Shown here: positions 1 through 14,400 of the stretch, piece by piece
Position numbering within the stretch: position 1 is the first letter of the stretch
Layout of the letters: each line of letters begins with the position of its first letter
Notes under the pieces: model-generated
What the model saw: the letters and a program-made list of their open reading frames with translations, nothing else
Told to the model about the DNA's origin: nothing
Database searches by the model: none
DNA from: Campylorhamphus procurvoides
Lineage: Eukaryota; Chordata; Aves; Passeriformes; Dendrocolaptidae
Direction of reading: 5' to 3'
DNA: 64,000 nucleotides
Assembly (NCBI GenBank): GCA_013396655.1
Contig: WBMV01000122.1
Location: 248,686 to 312,685, forward strand
Made by a program: the position numbers and the translations under genes

Positions 1-2267
1 TTTTAAATCAGTCCATCTTTTGTAACAATAAAGTAACCCTAAACACCCCTATTGCTGGGTTTAATTTAAGCTGTTCTAATGTAGCCTGTTGTAGAAGGAC
101 CGCAGTGTTCTCCAAAATATGCAACTTTGTGTCTACCAAAGGGACTTTTTCCTGGCTTTCTGGCTGCAGTCTATATGTTCTGTGATTGCAAGGGGTTCTA
201 CTGCATTGTTGTAATTTCCAGGGTAGCATTCAAATGTATACACGGGGCATGTGAGAAGGAGCTGCAGAATTATTTCCAACTGATTCCAGATACAGTATCT
301 GATCCAAGTGGTCCTCCTGACTCGAATGAAGGATGAGATAATGCTGAAAAAGACCAGGAACCTACCTACACATTGGCTGTGTTCCACTCCTACAGTGTGC
401 TGTCGTTGACCATAAATTGTTTTGTGTAGTTAAATTGGCTAAGTAGGTTGTTGCAATGTGGTGCCATTATGAGGCATTCACTTGTTTTAGGATTTGGCAG
501 AAACCCAGTTTACATACGTGCAGAGAAGCAAAAAATAGCAGCTCCAGAATGTGTGTTTCATCTGTAGCCTGAAAGGGAAGCCATTGTATGGTTTGGGGGA
601 AGAAAAGGCATCTCTATTTAAATCAAGAACATGCTGTTTTACAGAGCTGTTACCCCATGACCTGTAGGTGCCTGTGAGCAGTTTTGGCCACTGAGCCCCG
701 GGGGGTGTTTGTGGATGTTGGTTGTTGGGAACAGGAGGAAGCGACAGTTGTGCCTTGAGGGTTGGTCAGGGTACAGTTTTAGGTGCTTTCTGGAAAAGGG
801 AAGCTATGAAAAAAGTTTGAAAGAAAGCTTCAGGGAACAAAGAGGAAGGATGGCCTTTCTGTGATCACTAGGGAGTGAGAGCAGAGAGCATGAGGAAAAG
901 CAAGAGCAAGAAAATTTGGCGGATTAGTCTGTGTGTTATATCTCGTTGAAGTAATTGTTTTCCATATGAAAACACTGATGTTTAAACACTGATATTTGTG
1001 TGTTGTGTTTTCTTCAGTTCCTATAAATCTTATGGAGTAGAACTGCAGATTGTCTGCAGACATGCAGGGCAAGGGTCTATTGTAGGCTGGGATTTATGGA
1101 TCTGCTTTTGTGGTCAAATGTCATCTATGATTGCAGTAATCATTTTCTTTGCTTCCACTTTGTATTAACTTCTGAAGGGCTTTGCTCACGTTGAAAGTAA
1201 AGCCAAACAAATCAAAGCAAGACCTTTAAACAAGGAAAAAGAGTAAATATTTGTATATTCTGCTCCCTGAATAGGTTTGGAAAGCCAAACTCTGTCTCAG
1301 TCAGGTACTGCTATCAATGAGACTGTTCTTTACTGCATTGTCACAAAATGGTTTACATGACCAGAGGATTTTCATCCTAGAAAACTACTGCAGGAAAAGC
1401 TTCAGAACTGAATTAAGCATGAGGGAAAGGTTTGCACTGATGCAGCAGCAGGTTTTGTGAATGGTCCTAAGTCCCATCCTAGCATGAAGCATAGTAGTCT
1501 GTGCAGTGCATCCTTTCAGGTATGGTTGACAGCATCCATGATAAACACCTGTAACAAGTCTCCTTAGACTTACTGGAAATTGCAAAATCTGAGCTGACTA
1601 ACCCCAAGTAAATTATATTTCCTGTCAGTCTCCAGCCTTGCTCCCCAAAGATTCCCTTGTCCCCAGAATTTAATTAGATGGTTCAAGGTGTATGTACAAG
1701 TGTTTGAATCTGCCACTGAAAAATGGATCCTGCTGAGGAATGTGATTCTTCCTCCTGTGAGACTGGTTAGTGCCATGGTGAGCAGGGATGGTGTCAAGGC
1801 AACAACCAAGTTCCTCAGACATCTAGTAGCAGATTATTTGAAGCCAGAAACTTGCTGTGATTGCATACGAGTAACAGCTTTCAGGCCAGGAAAACTTAGT
1901 TTAAGTTATTCCTGTTTTTTATGGTAGTTGAGCTCTGGCTTAGGAAGGTGTAGTCACAGACATTTAAGAGAAATGCACAGCATAATTTGGGCTTTAGTTG
2001 CTTTTTCTGGGAATGGTTCAGAAGCATGTTTAGAAGGTATGCTGTGGCTTCTTCAAACCTTCTCCTTTTGCTGTTGGCAGAAATCATTTGGCTTCCAGAT
2101 CTAAATCCAGATCTCCCTGGCTGTGTGACCACAGCAGTTGTCTGTCCGTTATTCCCCTGGCCCTCAATGAAGTTCAGAGTGCTTCATTATGTGTCCCATA
2201 TTGTCACATTCCTGTCCTTTTCACCTGGGTCCCTCTTGAGAGGTTTCCCCTTTTCCTTCCTCTGCAG
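1..2267 (+). other. CABIN1 intron (partial), nothing else recognised
   Basis: The sequence is AT-rich with only short chance reading frames. No CABIN1 upstream exon, RNA gene or transposon was recognised. It ends in a pyrimidine-rich acceptor (TTTTCCTTCCTCTGCAG). Confidence 0.7.
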
Positions 2268-2431
2268 GGAATCTGGCGCATCCCCGTGGATGAGATCGAC
2301 CGCCCAGGCAGCTTTGCCTCTCATATGAACCGCTCCATTGTCCTGCTGCTCAATGTCCTCTCTCAGCTGAAGGACTACAACACCTTGCTGAAGGTCTCAT
2401 CTATGCTGCAGAGGACCCCTGATCAGGGAAA
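2268..2431 (+). CDS. CABIN1: CABIN1 coding exon a
   Basis: The acceptor is a pyrimidine-rich tract ending in CTGCAG at 2267, and the donor is AA|GTATGA. It begins in phase 0 with [20 protein letters not shown] and ends two bases into the second K-codon before YLRD. It is the first exon I can recognise in the window. The 2267 bases before it show no CABIN1-like reading frame and are read as intron. Confidence 0.93.
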
Positions 2432-5400
2432 GTATGATAGATTTATTTTGATCCATTACTTTGTAAAGCTTTGAGTGTGTTTTGTTCGCTGTGTAACTGT
2501 TTTATTTAAGGATGTTCTTTGTTTGAAGGAAAAAAAGCCTTCAGAGAGGTTCCTTTGGGAATATAGTGGAATGATGATTAATTTTTCTCAGGATTACAAT
2601 TCTGTAATAGAGTCTAGGATGTCTCTGTGCTTCTCTTGAAACTCAGAGCAGGCACACAGTGCCTTAACAGGCTTACAGAGGTGTTCTGTCACGTGGGGGG
2701 ATTCACTGGTGGAACAGGGCACCATTACCCCTCTGCTCACTGTTGCATAAGAGCTGTGTCCAGCACAGGAGGTCATGACCCAGCATCCTGCCTTCCTGTA
2801 ATCCTTGGTGGGCTAAACAATGGTTATGTGCCTCTTGTCAGCTGATGCTATTTAAAAAGCTTATCCTGTTCAGGGGTGATCTAATTTTAATTGCATTAAC
2901 CTTATTTAAGAAAAAAGAAGCTATTAATGTGAGCTATATACGGACTCATATCAATGGGAAGACCAAAATAAACATCTAAGGAAAACATTGAAGCAACTGA
3001 GGTAAATTCTAGTAGCTTGCCATGTGGGAAATGTTGCAACTGGTCTCTGGCAAATGCTTAAGAAATCGAACTTGAGTGATTGATGGTAAAAAGTTGGAGG
3101 CATTGAAGGTTTCTTCATGTGTTTTCCAGCGTGAGTGTGTGTGAATTTGCATGGATTGTGGTGTTTCTGGGAATATGTCACCACTTGTTTAGCAAACTCG
3201 AAGCCAAAAATACTTTGACTTTTAGCATATCTGAAGAACTGGACCATAGAAGGTTTAAATTCTGTCCTAAGCAAGCCCACAGTTGTACTAAAAATATTAT
3301 GTTATTTATAAGTCTAGACTGATTTTAAAAAACAAGTAATTTGACATGTTGGATCAGCCAGTGTCAGCCATGGTGAGCTGCAATGGTTACAGGAACTTAG
3401 AACTGCAGATATTCTGGGTGTGTCTGGTACATGCCTGGAACAACCCTAGTTTTAAAAATAGGGAGCTTTTAGTTATTACTGAACCAGTGAGGAGTCAGGT
3501 GTTTGTATCTTATGTCTGAAAAGCAAACCATAAAATTACACTGGAGAGGGAAAATACATGTATTAAAAATGTTGGCCTTTTGACTGGAATAGTACCCTTC
3601 AAAGTTATTTACTTGACTTTTAGCCCTCTCATTAAAACCAGCCAAGTCTGAAGTAGAAATTCAGTTTTCTATCAGACTCTTATTAGGTGGGATTGATGGC
3701 TGAAGACGTTTTCCTTGAAAGCAGACTAAAACATTGTGTCAGGATACACCGAAATTGCAGTGCTCTTGTAAATTAAATTAAGCTATAAAGTGAGTGTTTT
3801 ATATGTGTAGTATTATTTTTTTGTAACACTAGATAGGAAAAAAATATACAAGCACACCAATGTTGTAGCTCTAAAAATCCTAGATTCCAAGGTAACTGGT
3901 ATGACCAATGAGAGAGGATTTGCTCATGTCCTTAATCTCACATGCATGCTTTATCCAGAACATGAAAATCACCTGAGAGTTCAGCGTAGCTTTGTGTAAC
4001 TCATAGTCCTTTTCAGGAAAAGGTTTGAATAAAAAGCTCCTGTTTGAGGGAAACAGAAGGAATTGATACAAGAAAACTACAGATCTGGTTGTCTGGTTTT
4101 CTCTGGGTTTAGTTGTTCTTTTTTCATGCTCCCCCTCCCTCTGTTTGCAGATGGTGTTATCCTCTGCCTCATGCATGTCATCTTTGCTGGTTGTGGGGAG
4201 GAGAGAAGTGGGGAGAAACAGCTAAAGAGTTACATTCCAATATTGTTCTATTTCAGTATGCACCTGTATATGCATTGTTTGCTTCCTTCTTGCTTTAAAG
4301 TTATTGTGTTGGCTTCTGTTGTTTTATTTTTTCAAATGTCCTGGCTCTTGCTTTGAAATCCCTGCAAGCCCCAGGCAGTTAACTCGATGTGTTGTCTCCC
4401 TGTGGCAGGAAGTACCTGCGGGATGCAGATCGCCAGGTGCTGGCCCAGCAAGCCTTTGTGCTCACAGTGAAGGTGCTGGAGGACACCCTCAACGACCTGA
4501 CCCAGGTGGGGCACTTGGTGGCTGTAATTCAGTCATTACCTTTTTCTGCATTCACTTTACCCACTCCTTACATCTCCTGAAGCTGAAGGGCTGCATCATC
4601 AGCACTTATTTGTAATACCTCTTCTTTATATGCCACTACACACAAAATTTTCTTCCAGCATTGTTGTTTTTTGGGTTTGAAATCCAGTAACAAATAGAGC
4701 TGTTGAAAATGTTGCAGTAAGTTTGGTTTGACTGTCCCTTAAATTTCAAATAATGATAGATAAGTGGGGTGTAAGAAAGCCCCATTTTCAGGTGGGCTCT
4801 ATTGGAAATTTCCTTTTAAAATGAACTGAGATTCTTCTTGCAAAACAAAGCCAGAATAGTTGTTACAGGCCTGGCCACTCTTAACTGTTAGTCCTTGACA
4901 GCACCACACTCATTATTACATATAGTTGTAATCTAGATTTAATTTTTAAAAGTCAGCCTGGAAACTGATCCATTTCTGTACAAGATAACTGGAAATCAGA
5001 GCTTTATTTGGTAAACACATTCAAGAAAGGACTTGTTCCTAAGGGCTTTTCAAATTAGCAAACAATAGATGTAACAAACTAAATGAAAACATCCTTAAGA
5101 GCACTGGAACTCTGTATATGAAATAGTTTGTTCATAAATCTGGATGGGAGAATTGTATCATTAGCAATTTTTGAAAGAAAATTATGATGTTCTGAGGTTT
5201 TTTTTACCTTTGTAACATCACCAAAGTAAAGGTACAAAAATTAAAGTCCTATAGCAGGGTTTGCCTGCTTCTTGGTCTATTAACAAGAAAGTTATGTAAG
5301 AGCAGCCAAAGGGAAGATTCATAAATTTGAGATTGATCTGCAGCTGCCAAAAGAAACAGGTTGACTTTTGATTTCAATACATTAGAAGAAAAATTTGTGC

Positions 5401-8400
5401 TGTTAAGCCTTGGATTTCACTTAATTGGAGCTTAGAGCATGGAGTGAAGTAGTGGGGAAAAAAAAACAAAACATTGTGGCTTTAGTTTAGCCTGTGCTGT
5501 TGATTTATCTATGGTGTTTTTACTGATTAAAATACTTTAATTTTAAGACTTGTGGCTTGGATTAATTAATATTCAGGAATATAAAAGAATAAATGGAGAG
5601 TAAATGCATTTTCTTCAGCAGAGGCAGTAATGAAAGGTACTTGTTGTCAGTGTTCATGGTAGTCATTGCTGTGCTCAAATGCTGTCTGGTTTCAATAATA
5701 ACAGAAAAAAATGGCTTCTTTTATTAAGGTTTCAGAAGATCAGGGTTCCAAGTCTTCTAACCTTGCTTCAGGAAGGATGACAACAGACGTCTCAAATAAA
5801 ACTAGTGCTGAAGAAGGGAAAGATGTCCTTCCCAAAAAGGCAGTTTTATCAGATGGAGTAGTACACAGTACTGAAAATGGAGTAAAGGAGGTGACCCAGG
5901 GACAGATTCCCAATGCTATGGACATACTGGAGCAGGAGGACAGGAGTGACAAGGAGGTTAAGGAGCTCACTGGTCCTGGTTCAGTTGAGCCTATGGATCT
6001 GGATGGCTACTCCAATGACCCTGAGAAGATTGACTCTTCGTGTAAACGCAGCGAGCCAGACCGAGTGCAGGCTGGCAGGACCTCCAAGGAGAGAGCTGTG
6101 GAGAGCAGGACTCCAGAACTGTCCTTGGAGGAGCTGAGTATCAGCTCCAAACAGCAGCAGCAGGCAGCTAAAGGACTGCTTCAAACAGTACCTACAGAAG
6201 AACCTGTGCAGAGATCAAGCAGGAAGAGGAAATTACTTGAGGATGTGGAGTCTGGAAAAACACTGCTGCTCGATGCTTACCGAGTGTGGCAGCAGGGGCA
6301 GAAGGTCATGGCCTATGACCTGGGTAAAATTGAGAAGATCATGTCTGAAACCTACATGCTGATTAAGCAGGTAATTTCTCTATGTGGCCTCAGACATGAC
6401 TGGAGAATAACAGTAATTGCTAAAGCAAGCACTATGAAATTGGCCCTAAATAATCATTCTCTTGACAAGATCACTACTGGAGATGGGGAGTAGGACCCTC
6501 CATGTTTTGGGACTATGAAATCAGTTAAGAGCTGTAATACTAATTATGGGGGGGGTTGTTCATGCTGAATGTTAGTTTGAATTGAGAGAGTTGAGTATGT
6601 GTCTTTGGACATATGCCCCTGAATAACTTAAGGTCAGTGCTCTGCCATGGAAGTGTTGCTTCTCCCCCTTACTTCCATGCTCTACATCCCCATTTCATCT
6701 CAATTTAATTAGGTTTATAGATGAGCTAAGTACTTATGTCTTCATTAGTTGTGATTCTATGTTCAGGTGGATGAAGAAGCAGCACTTGAACAGGCAGTCA
6801 AGTTTTGCCAGGTGCATATGGGAGCATCAGCACAGAAACAGGTAAGCTCTGAAGCCTCTGACTGCTTCTAGCAAGGTTTTTTCAGTCTGTACAGGTGTAT
6901 CTGTTGGTGAGTGTCTGCACCACACAGAAATACCTGTTTTCCTTGTGTTGCTGTCATCTGAGTTGGGCCACATTAGTGTATAGAGCTCATCCCCTTGATT
7001 GGTCATTGCTGCTGTTTATGTCAGGCTTGAAGGACAGTTTGCATGCCCAGAAGCTATTGGGGAAGCCCCAAACCATCTTCAAATTGAAATATTTATGGCA
7101 CACTGCAATTTTCCTGCTGTCCATGTCATTCCTCAACATTTCTTGGATGGTAATTACTTCTTTCTGAGCCCTAAGGGCAAACAACCTCATCAGCTATTCC
7201 CTGGCTAACATTGCACTCTGCTCCAGAGATACCACATAGCTTTTCTGTCAGCTTGCATGCTTGAGAATCTGATTTTAACTCTGTTATATTACTGAGTTTG
7301 TTTTTAGCTTGCAGCTTCTGGGTTTATTCAGCAAACAATTATAGAACTTTAAAGAGATCATTATTTATCAGTCCTTAATGTGAAATCAAAGCCAAGAATA
7401 AAACTGAATGAATGATGTGGTTAGTGGTCATTCATTTTGCAGCAAACCATCAGTTGAAATCCCAAAAGCATTTACTAGTTTTGTATTTTCCTTTTTTTTT
7501 TTTTTTTTAGTTAAACTGTGCATTTGTGTAATGCATCTCCTAGCAGAGTAGCAGCAGAGGATGTAAGAATAAAAGTAGGGTTTTTTCTTTATTTGATTTT
7601 CATGGAAGTAACTTTCTCCAGTTTATGCCCCTCAGGAAATCATTTTTCTACTGAATGATAAAAATTAACAGTTATTTATTCTGGTAGTGTTTGTTTGCTC
7701 ATAGGCTGGTACTTAAGATTTTAATTGTTTTTTAATGAAGAAATACTGGCTCAGCATGTTAAGTCTTTTTCAGTTTATTTGGGGGAAAACCAGATTTTAT
7801 CACACTTAAATTTGTGACTCCAAATTAAAAATAAGCTAATAAGCTTCTTTAGGAAGTAATGTTGCTGTTTGTTTTTTTCAAGTATTCACCTTTTTAAAAA
7901 CCATTCACCAAAGTCTGGTGTATCAGCCCAGTTCCTTGCTGGGCCTTCTTGAAGGTTCTGGGAATGTGATTGCTACTCCAGCTCTTCCAGCAGAGTCAAT
8001 GCTTGCTTAGACGTGGCAAAACATGAGAGTGGTGAAAAACCTGCACACAAACCAATGTGAAAGTAGACACAATAAGTGAACTTGCATTTAACTGCACTGG
8101 AAATGATAAGATTTCCTGTGAAATCACTTGAAATAAAACATACCTCTTAACATGCTGCTCTTGGAAGCTTTCCCTTGTAGGAAGCAGTCCCAGCTAACGG
8201 GGTTGTTACATCCTGCACTCTCATTTTTGTCTGCTTTGGGTGGGATCCTGCAAGCCATGTGAAGCTGCTGCACTGCTCATATAACACCAGGAATTAGTGT
8301 GGAGACACAGGAATAGCCACTCTTGTAGACATCTGTCTGTTTTCAACAGATTGAATCCTGTTTTATTTAAAATTGGCAAGTATTTGCCTTCTGTAAGCAG

Positions 8401-11400
8401 ATGATGTCATGCACAGAGCTGCTTCAGCCCTGGGAAATGCTTTGTTGCTGGGTAGTTGGAGTAGGTTTGCAGGGCCTGTGGTTCTTCAGTCACTTATCCC
8501 AAGAAATTGACAGTCAAAAAAAAAAGAAAAGAGCACAAAATCCACCTTGATGTATATCTTTCTCTGCTGGCTGTTGTGTTTTACAGTTCTAGGCATTATG
8601 TGGTTTCTTCATGAAAATTTTCACTTGCTGCTAAAATTAAGAATTACTGAAATTATGGCTTTTCAACTTTTTTCCAGACCAGTCAGTGTTTTTAACCTAA
8701 ATATTTACCAACTGTGTTGAAATCTATTTCTGTGCCTCTTCAGGTACAAGCAGGAAACAATACAGCAATCAGTAAATGGAATTGGACTAAGTGGTTTCTT
8801 ACACTCGTGTGACGAGATCTAATCTTTTTAATTGCTTGGCAATGCTGTGACCCTTTGACTTGTTTCAGAAGTTCTCTGTGGTTGTCACGAGGGCTGCAAT
8901 GCTGACGTGTTTTGAGCCAATGAGACTTGCATCCTGCTCTTCAAAGTCAGCTAAATCCGTGGGAAGTGGCCTAGCAAGGGTTTGGGGTTTCAGAAGGGTT
9001 CCTCTGTACGTGGGGCTGCTGTTCCCAGTGCAGGTGGAGCTCAGCACCTTCCCAGGCTGCTCAGACTGTAGTGCCTGTACCATGGAGGTGTGTCCATGTG
9101 TGCCTGCTACAGACTTGGCTCAAATGCTGTAGTGTAAGTGTTTTGGTTAAACAAAATCAGTTGGGCATCATCTTAGCAGTTAAAAATCTTCTCAGACTTA
9201 ATTGGATCCAACTCTTACTTTGAGGAGTAGTTTGTTTCACCTTGGAAAACTCAATTTTGCTTTACCAAATCCTACTAAAGGGGGCTTTAAGTTTTTAATG
9301 TCTGAGGACCTGAAAGAGTCATTCAAAGAGACTACCAAAGAGAGGCTTGTGGGCTTGAAAAAGCAGCTAGTAAATACAATCTAAAGTAATCCATGTATAT
9401 TACCATATCCAGGGGGGAAGGAGCTTTTAACTTTATGAATAATTTGGTCTGGGTTCAGTGTTATGTAATATATATTCACTGCCAAACCATAATGTTGAAG
9501 TAAAATCTGAACTTGCAACATGTGAAAGTGAAATGAGGAGAAGATTCAAATGTATATAGGTTTTTATTTTCTAATAAAAAGGGAAACCTTTATGGAGTAT
9601 GGGAACAGAGTAGTATCAATAGATGAGACCCCAGTAATTGATCTAAACATGTATTCACTAAGTTTCTGGGGCATTTCTTTCAGTAAATAAAAATAACAAT
9701 AATAATTTTAAGTGATATATTCATCAACTTCCACACATTTTGATTCAAAATCTAAAGAGTGGTGATGCAACATTCTTAAATACTGATATTAATGCTGTTG
9801 TGAAGAAGTGCAGCCAAAAGTAATTGCTCCTCTTTTTGCCCTTTTCCCTTTTAAGTTCTTAAGTGTGAGGAAGACTTTTGATATACACGTATCAAATGGG
9901 CTGAAATTGCTATCCAGTGTCTCTGTGTCGTTAGGAGTTAAGGAACTAAAGTTACACTAGACATGAGCTGACTTCGTGGTCAAGCAGCATTTTGAAGGAT
10001 TCTTGTTCTTTTCTTTGATTTTCTGTCTGAGAATGTTATCTAGAAGATCTGCAGAGATCCTGAAAGCAGTCAGCTATTGCTCTGAGTTATAAGATGTATT
10101 TTTAGTCTTGCCAGCTATGATTTTCATATGAAATTAATGGTCCCTGGAAATGGAATACGAAGGCTTTGTTGAAGGAGAATGAAAGATTGAGGCAGACTAG
10201 TTTGACTTTGAAGTAGCATTGTACTTAAATATGTGGTCCTGAGGACCAAGGAGAAGACATGCTGGCAGAAAGCAGTTGTAAGGCTTCTAGATAATTAGAG
10301 AATTTCTGATAAGCCTTTCCACTGGCTGCCTAAAATTGGTCATATCAAATTCTTCATTTTATACTGTTAGGACATATTGACATGGGAAAGATGCTGCAGC
10401 ACAAGGTGCCATGAAGCTTTGTAGTGCACAGGATATTCTATAAATGCATGTAGAGATACTTCAGCCTAAGAACGCATCTGTCTTCTTTTTTCCTGGACTT
10501 GCAATTTGATAAGGTATTTTTATTACTGTGGACTTAATATTGAATGTGTTATTGCTAAAATTAAAGCTTTCACCGGTGTTGAAAATCACGACAGATAAAA
10601 CTCTGTGGTTGTATTTTAGGGGACAATGTATCTCTAATCCTGGGAACTGAATTTATGTAAAACAAATAGCTTAAAACATTGCAGACATCAGTGCTGCACA
10701 CAGGGCTGGATTTAACATCTCTAAAAATACAAGAGCATTCAAAGGCAAAGTTCCAAAATGCCACTAAGTCTCTGGTCCTGTGTTGTGACCCCTGAGAATA
10801 TGGGACCGTATGTAAAAGCCCTAGTAACGGGCAGCACTGTAGGAGCTGAAATTTCTATTGGCTCCTCATGTTGTAGTATATCATCCAAATGTCATGAGAA
10901 GGGGCTGTTTCAACATTGCTGAGTTATTTCAGACTCACTGCTGCCTTAGCCAAAAAATCCTTGCTCTGGGACCAACTCCATCCCTGAAGTGTGAGGGAGA
11001 GAACAGAAGTTTTCAGCTGCCCTTTCCTGCTCCAGCTGCCAAACCTCGAGCTCTCCCTGCACCTTTCTGGCTGATCAAATCCTCCCTTGCACCTTTGGCT
11101 TCGCTCATCTCTTCCAAAGTAACCCATCCATGGCACCCTCTGCCACTGGCATGTGCCAAACTCTTGAGTGCTCTCCCCATTTCCCTCTCTAAACCTACTG
11201 TCAAAACTCATCAACAGATTTCAGTGTCAGGTCTAATTAAACATGATGCTTCATGAAGGCGCTGCCACCAGAATCAAAACAAGGAAATTTTATTATAAAC
11301 ACAAAAGCACAGTCAGGTTATGCAAAAGAGCTGTGCCTTTCAGGCTCCTCACGGGCTGGCAGTGTGATCCCTGATTTTATAAAGTTCTGCTGCTTCTGTA

Positions 11401-14400
11401 ATGTCAAAGCAGTATTTCCTAAGGGAAGGTGCTGGTTTAGTGCTGCTCTCACTGCTCTTCTGTAGTTCTCAACCAGATAACTGGGGTCTTGTTTTCTCCT
11501 CTCACCAGTGTTTGCCTCTTCCCACTGCTGGTGGTGAGTTGTCTTAATTTGCAGCCTCGTCCTGGAGGATTTTCGGGGCTCCTGAGTGATGGGTTTGCTG
11601 TGCAGGGGCTGCAGCTGAACCACACACAACATCAGAGGGGTTGAGATTGACTCGGGAGCATCACTCTAATGATGGTACAGTCCCTGTGTTGGACCTTACA
11701 GTGAACGTGACATTCCACTTGGAAGAGGGAAAAACTGTCTTCTGTGAGTGAAGCTAGAGGGCACTGCCGTGGATTTGTTCCCCTTCTGCTGTGGAATGCA
11801 GTCAGCACTGCAGTGACATGGGCTTTTTGACTTTTTTCTTCAAGGAGAAAACTTGAGAGTGACTTGTTTGAACTGCCTTGGGTGTCTAGAGCGTTTTCTT
11901 CTCAAATTCTCACATTAGAAAAGCCCCCACAAAGCAACAAAACCACCAAGCTGTTCTCTTCAGGAAACTGCTAAAAGCCTTCTGTGAAGGCACTTTGCTG
12001 GGCATGGGAGGAGATCAGGAAAATATTAAATAATTAGAAAATAATCATCTCCAGTTCTACCTCATGTGTTTTCTCCCCCTTTTTGTTCCACCCACATGCT
12101 GCTAATTTTCATCTTTTCTTCCTGCACATCAAGACGTCAGAGACTGCTTACAGAAAAAGTTGTTTTTCCTGAGTTGTCTGTGTGCTTTATTAATGCAGCA
12201 AAGATGACAAGAAAGGAGGGGGAAGGAGGAGGTGGGGATGGGGGGGACAAAAGGACGAGCTCTTTCATGGTCTCCTACCAAAGGGTGACCATTTTGTTCA
12301 CTGTTGCATTTGCCAGTTGCCATGGCATCCCCCTCTCACTCTATCCTGGAGGTGTATTCTTGATATAATTAACAGCTCTCCTCCTTCTGTCTCCTGCAGA
12401 AAGCAATCATTAAGTGAACATGAAGGAAAGAACAGACACTTTTTATCTTTTGCTTTGTATATTAATGTTTTTCATCCTGCTACCTGATCCCTCTTGGTCC
12501 AGTAATGATGTTTTTGTGTATGGAGGCATTGCTGGAGTGTGGCTGCCTGTGCAGAGCAGGACATTAAAGCCCTCGCATGTATTTGTGTAAATGAGGGATT
12601 CATTTAGGCCAGACTGCAGTTCAGTCATGTGTATTTAAACCTTCGTTGTTTTCTGTATACAAAACTGGAGGCTTAGGAAATAGAAGGTTCTTCAGAATCT
12701 GGATCATGGATACTGCTGCTGGGTCTAATGTACCTGGAAGAAAACTTCCAAATGAGATTTCTTTCAAATGCTGCTGTAGGGAGATTAAGGGGGGGAAAGA
12801 ATGAATAGGCATAGTTTAATTAAAACACAATGCTGAGCAGGAGTTGGAGTGGTAATACTGTGGAATGTGGCCAGCATATTGTTGATCCAGTTTGTGTGGC
12901 AGCTCCCAGGCTTTGTGGGGATGTGCTGGCATCCTTCTAGAGAGTCACATCGGTTTTGAGGTGGATTCTGACTTCAGTCCCACTAGAGTGCTAAACTCAG
13001 GCATGGGGATAATTTTAAAAAACAAGAAAATGTTATGTAACAGCTGCAGTGCCAGCATCTTTCATTAGGAAACTTCTGCTGGGAAAACCATCTCTTTCCC
13101 TTTCTTTGGAACATTTGGTTGTTACTTTTTCCCACAGCCACGGGGCAGTGAGCCCTGACAGGAGCAGCAGCAGCAAGGCTGCTGCAGGATTTCTTTGGTT
13201 TTCAGAGTGTGTTTTGAAAAAACAGTAAGTATAGTAAAAAGAAACCCTTGGTCAGGTTATCTGGTTTATGACTTCACAGATAGACTACAAAGTCAAATTT
13301 TTCTCATGTTTTATCTTGATGCTCAATTTCTTTTTGCTGCTGCTGTTGTCTCACTACTGAAATGCCTCACTGGGAAGCTACAGGGAGCTCTTTTTCCACT
13401 AATATCTGTGAAAAAATTCTGCACTTTTGCTGATACTTCTATTGGTTTAGGCCTGTCCCAGTGCTGGCTTTCCAGCATTTTCCTTAGTTGTTTTTATATC
13501 AGCTTTCGACATGGGAAGGGTTTGTCCATAACCTCCCTGAAGCTGAATGAACCTGGGCTTTGTGGGCAGCGTTACTTACTGCTCAGGGGTGCTGGAATTC
13601 TTGCCCCTTCACTAAAACCAAAATCTTTCAAAGAGCATGTGCCTCACTGTGATGTTCATCTTAGCTGTGTGCTTAGAGCTTTGGGTGGTCTTCATTGTGA
13701 GCCCAGTAAAACATGGGAAGCAGGTTTAAATCCCTTTGCTTACTGCCCTATGAGCTGCAGAATGCACAGTAGCCAACGGTGGAGTTTTTAATGCTTGGCT
13801 CTTACTTTAAAGGAAGCTTTCTCCTCCTTTTTCTTCCACCCCCTCTTTTGAGAAAACAAAGTCATTGAGAGGATTTTTTTCCTTCTCCCAAGGTCTCTGT
13901 TTCATTGGGTTGAAAAGCACCTGTCTGTTTACAGCAGCATTACACAACTCTTCACCAGGTCACATCTGAGCGGTTCCTTTTAAAGCCATAAACACAACTC
14001 GCTTTTTTTTTTTGCCTTTCTTTTGTATAAGGCTGCACTTTTTGACTACACACTAGAATTTTTGGTCATGATTTTGACTGAGACAGAAACATTGTGTTAC
14101 TTTCAGCTTTATTCTTTTGTTCAAATAAAATGTTTCTCTTATTATGAGGCAGGCTGATTATCTGGGGGAAAAAAAAAAAATCCTGCCTGCCCAAGCCACA
14201 ACTTCACCTGGAGGAACTGATTCAAAGTAAAAACTGATTCATTTTCCTTGCCCCAATACAGCATCTTCATGTTGAGAGAAGTTAAGTATGAATTTTGTTC
14301 CATCTCTGTATAACAATAGGGGTTGTTTCAGTCTCAGCCTTTTCTCTCTCTGTGCTTGATCATCTACAACTTATAACATGGCCTTTCTGTGTTTGTCCCT

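Noticed and set aside
1..2267. Search for an earlier CABIN1 exon
   Set aside because: No stretch with the expected homology and acceptor/donor pair was found, so it is treated as intron.
6371..6493. Continuation of CABIN1 exon c to a stop at about 6,491
   Set aside because: The donor CAG|GTAATT at 6,370 and the homologous next exon at 6,767 show this is intron.
9202..9384. 60-codon frame with [20 protein letters not shown]
   Set aside because: It looks superficially protein-like but is isolated, lacks splice sites that fit CABIN1 phases, and matches nothing I know.
13195..13791. 198-codon open frame on the + strand in a CABIN1 intron
   Set aside because: It starts at TTG without an ATG, has no recognisable domain and no neighbouring promoter. 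The longest chance frame among six in 64 kb can reach this size.
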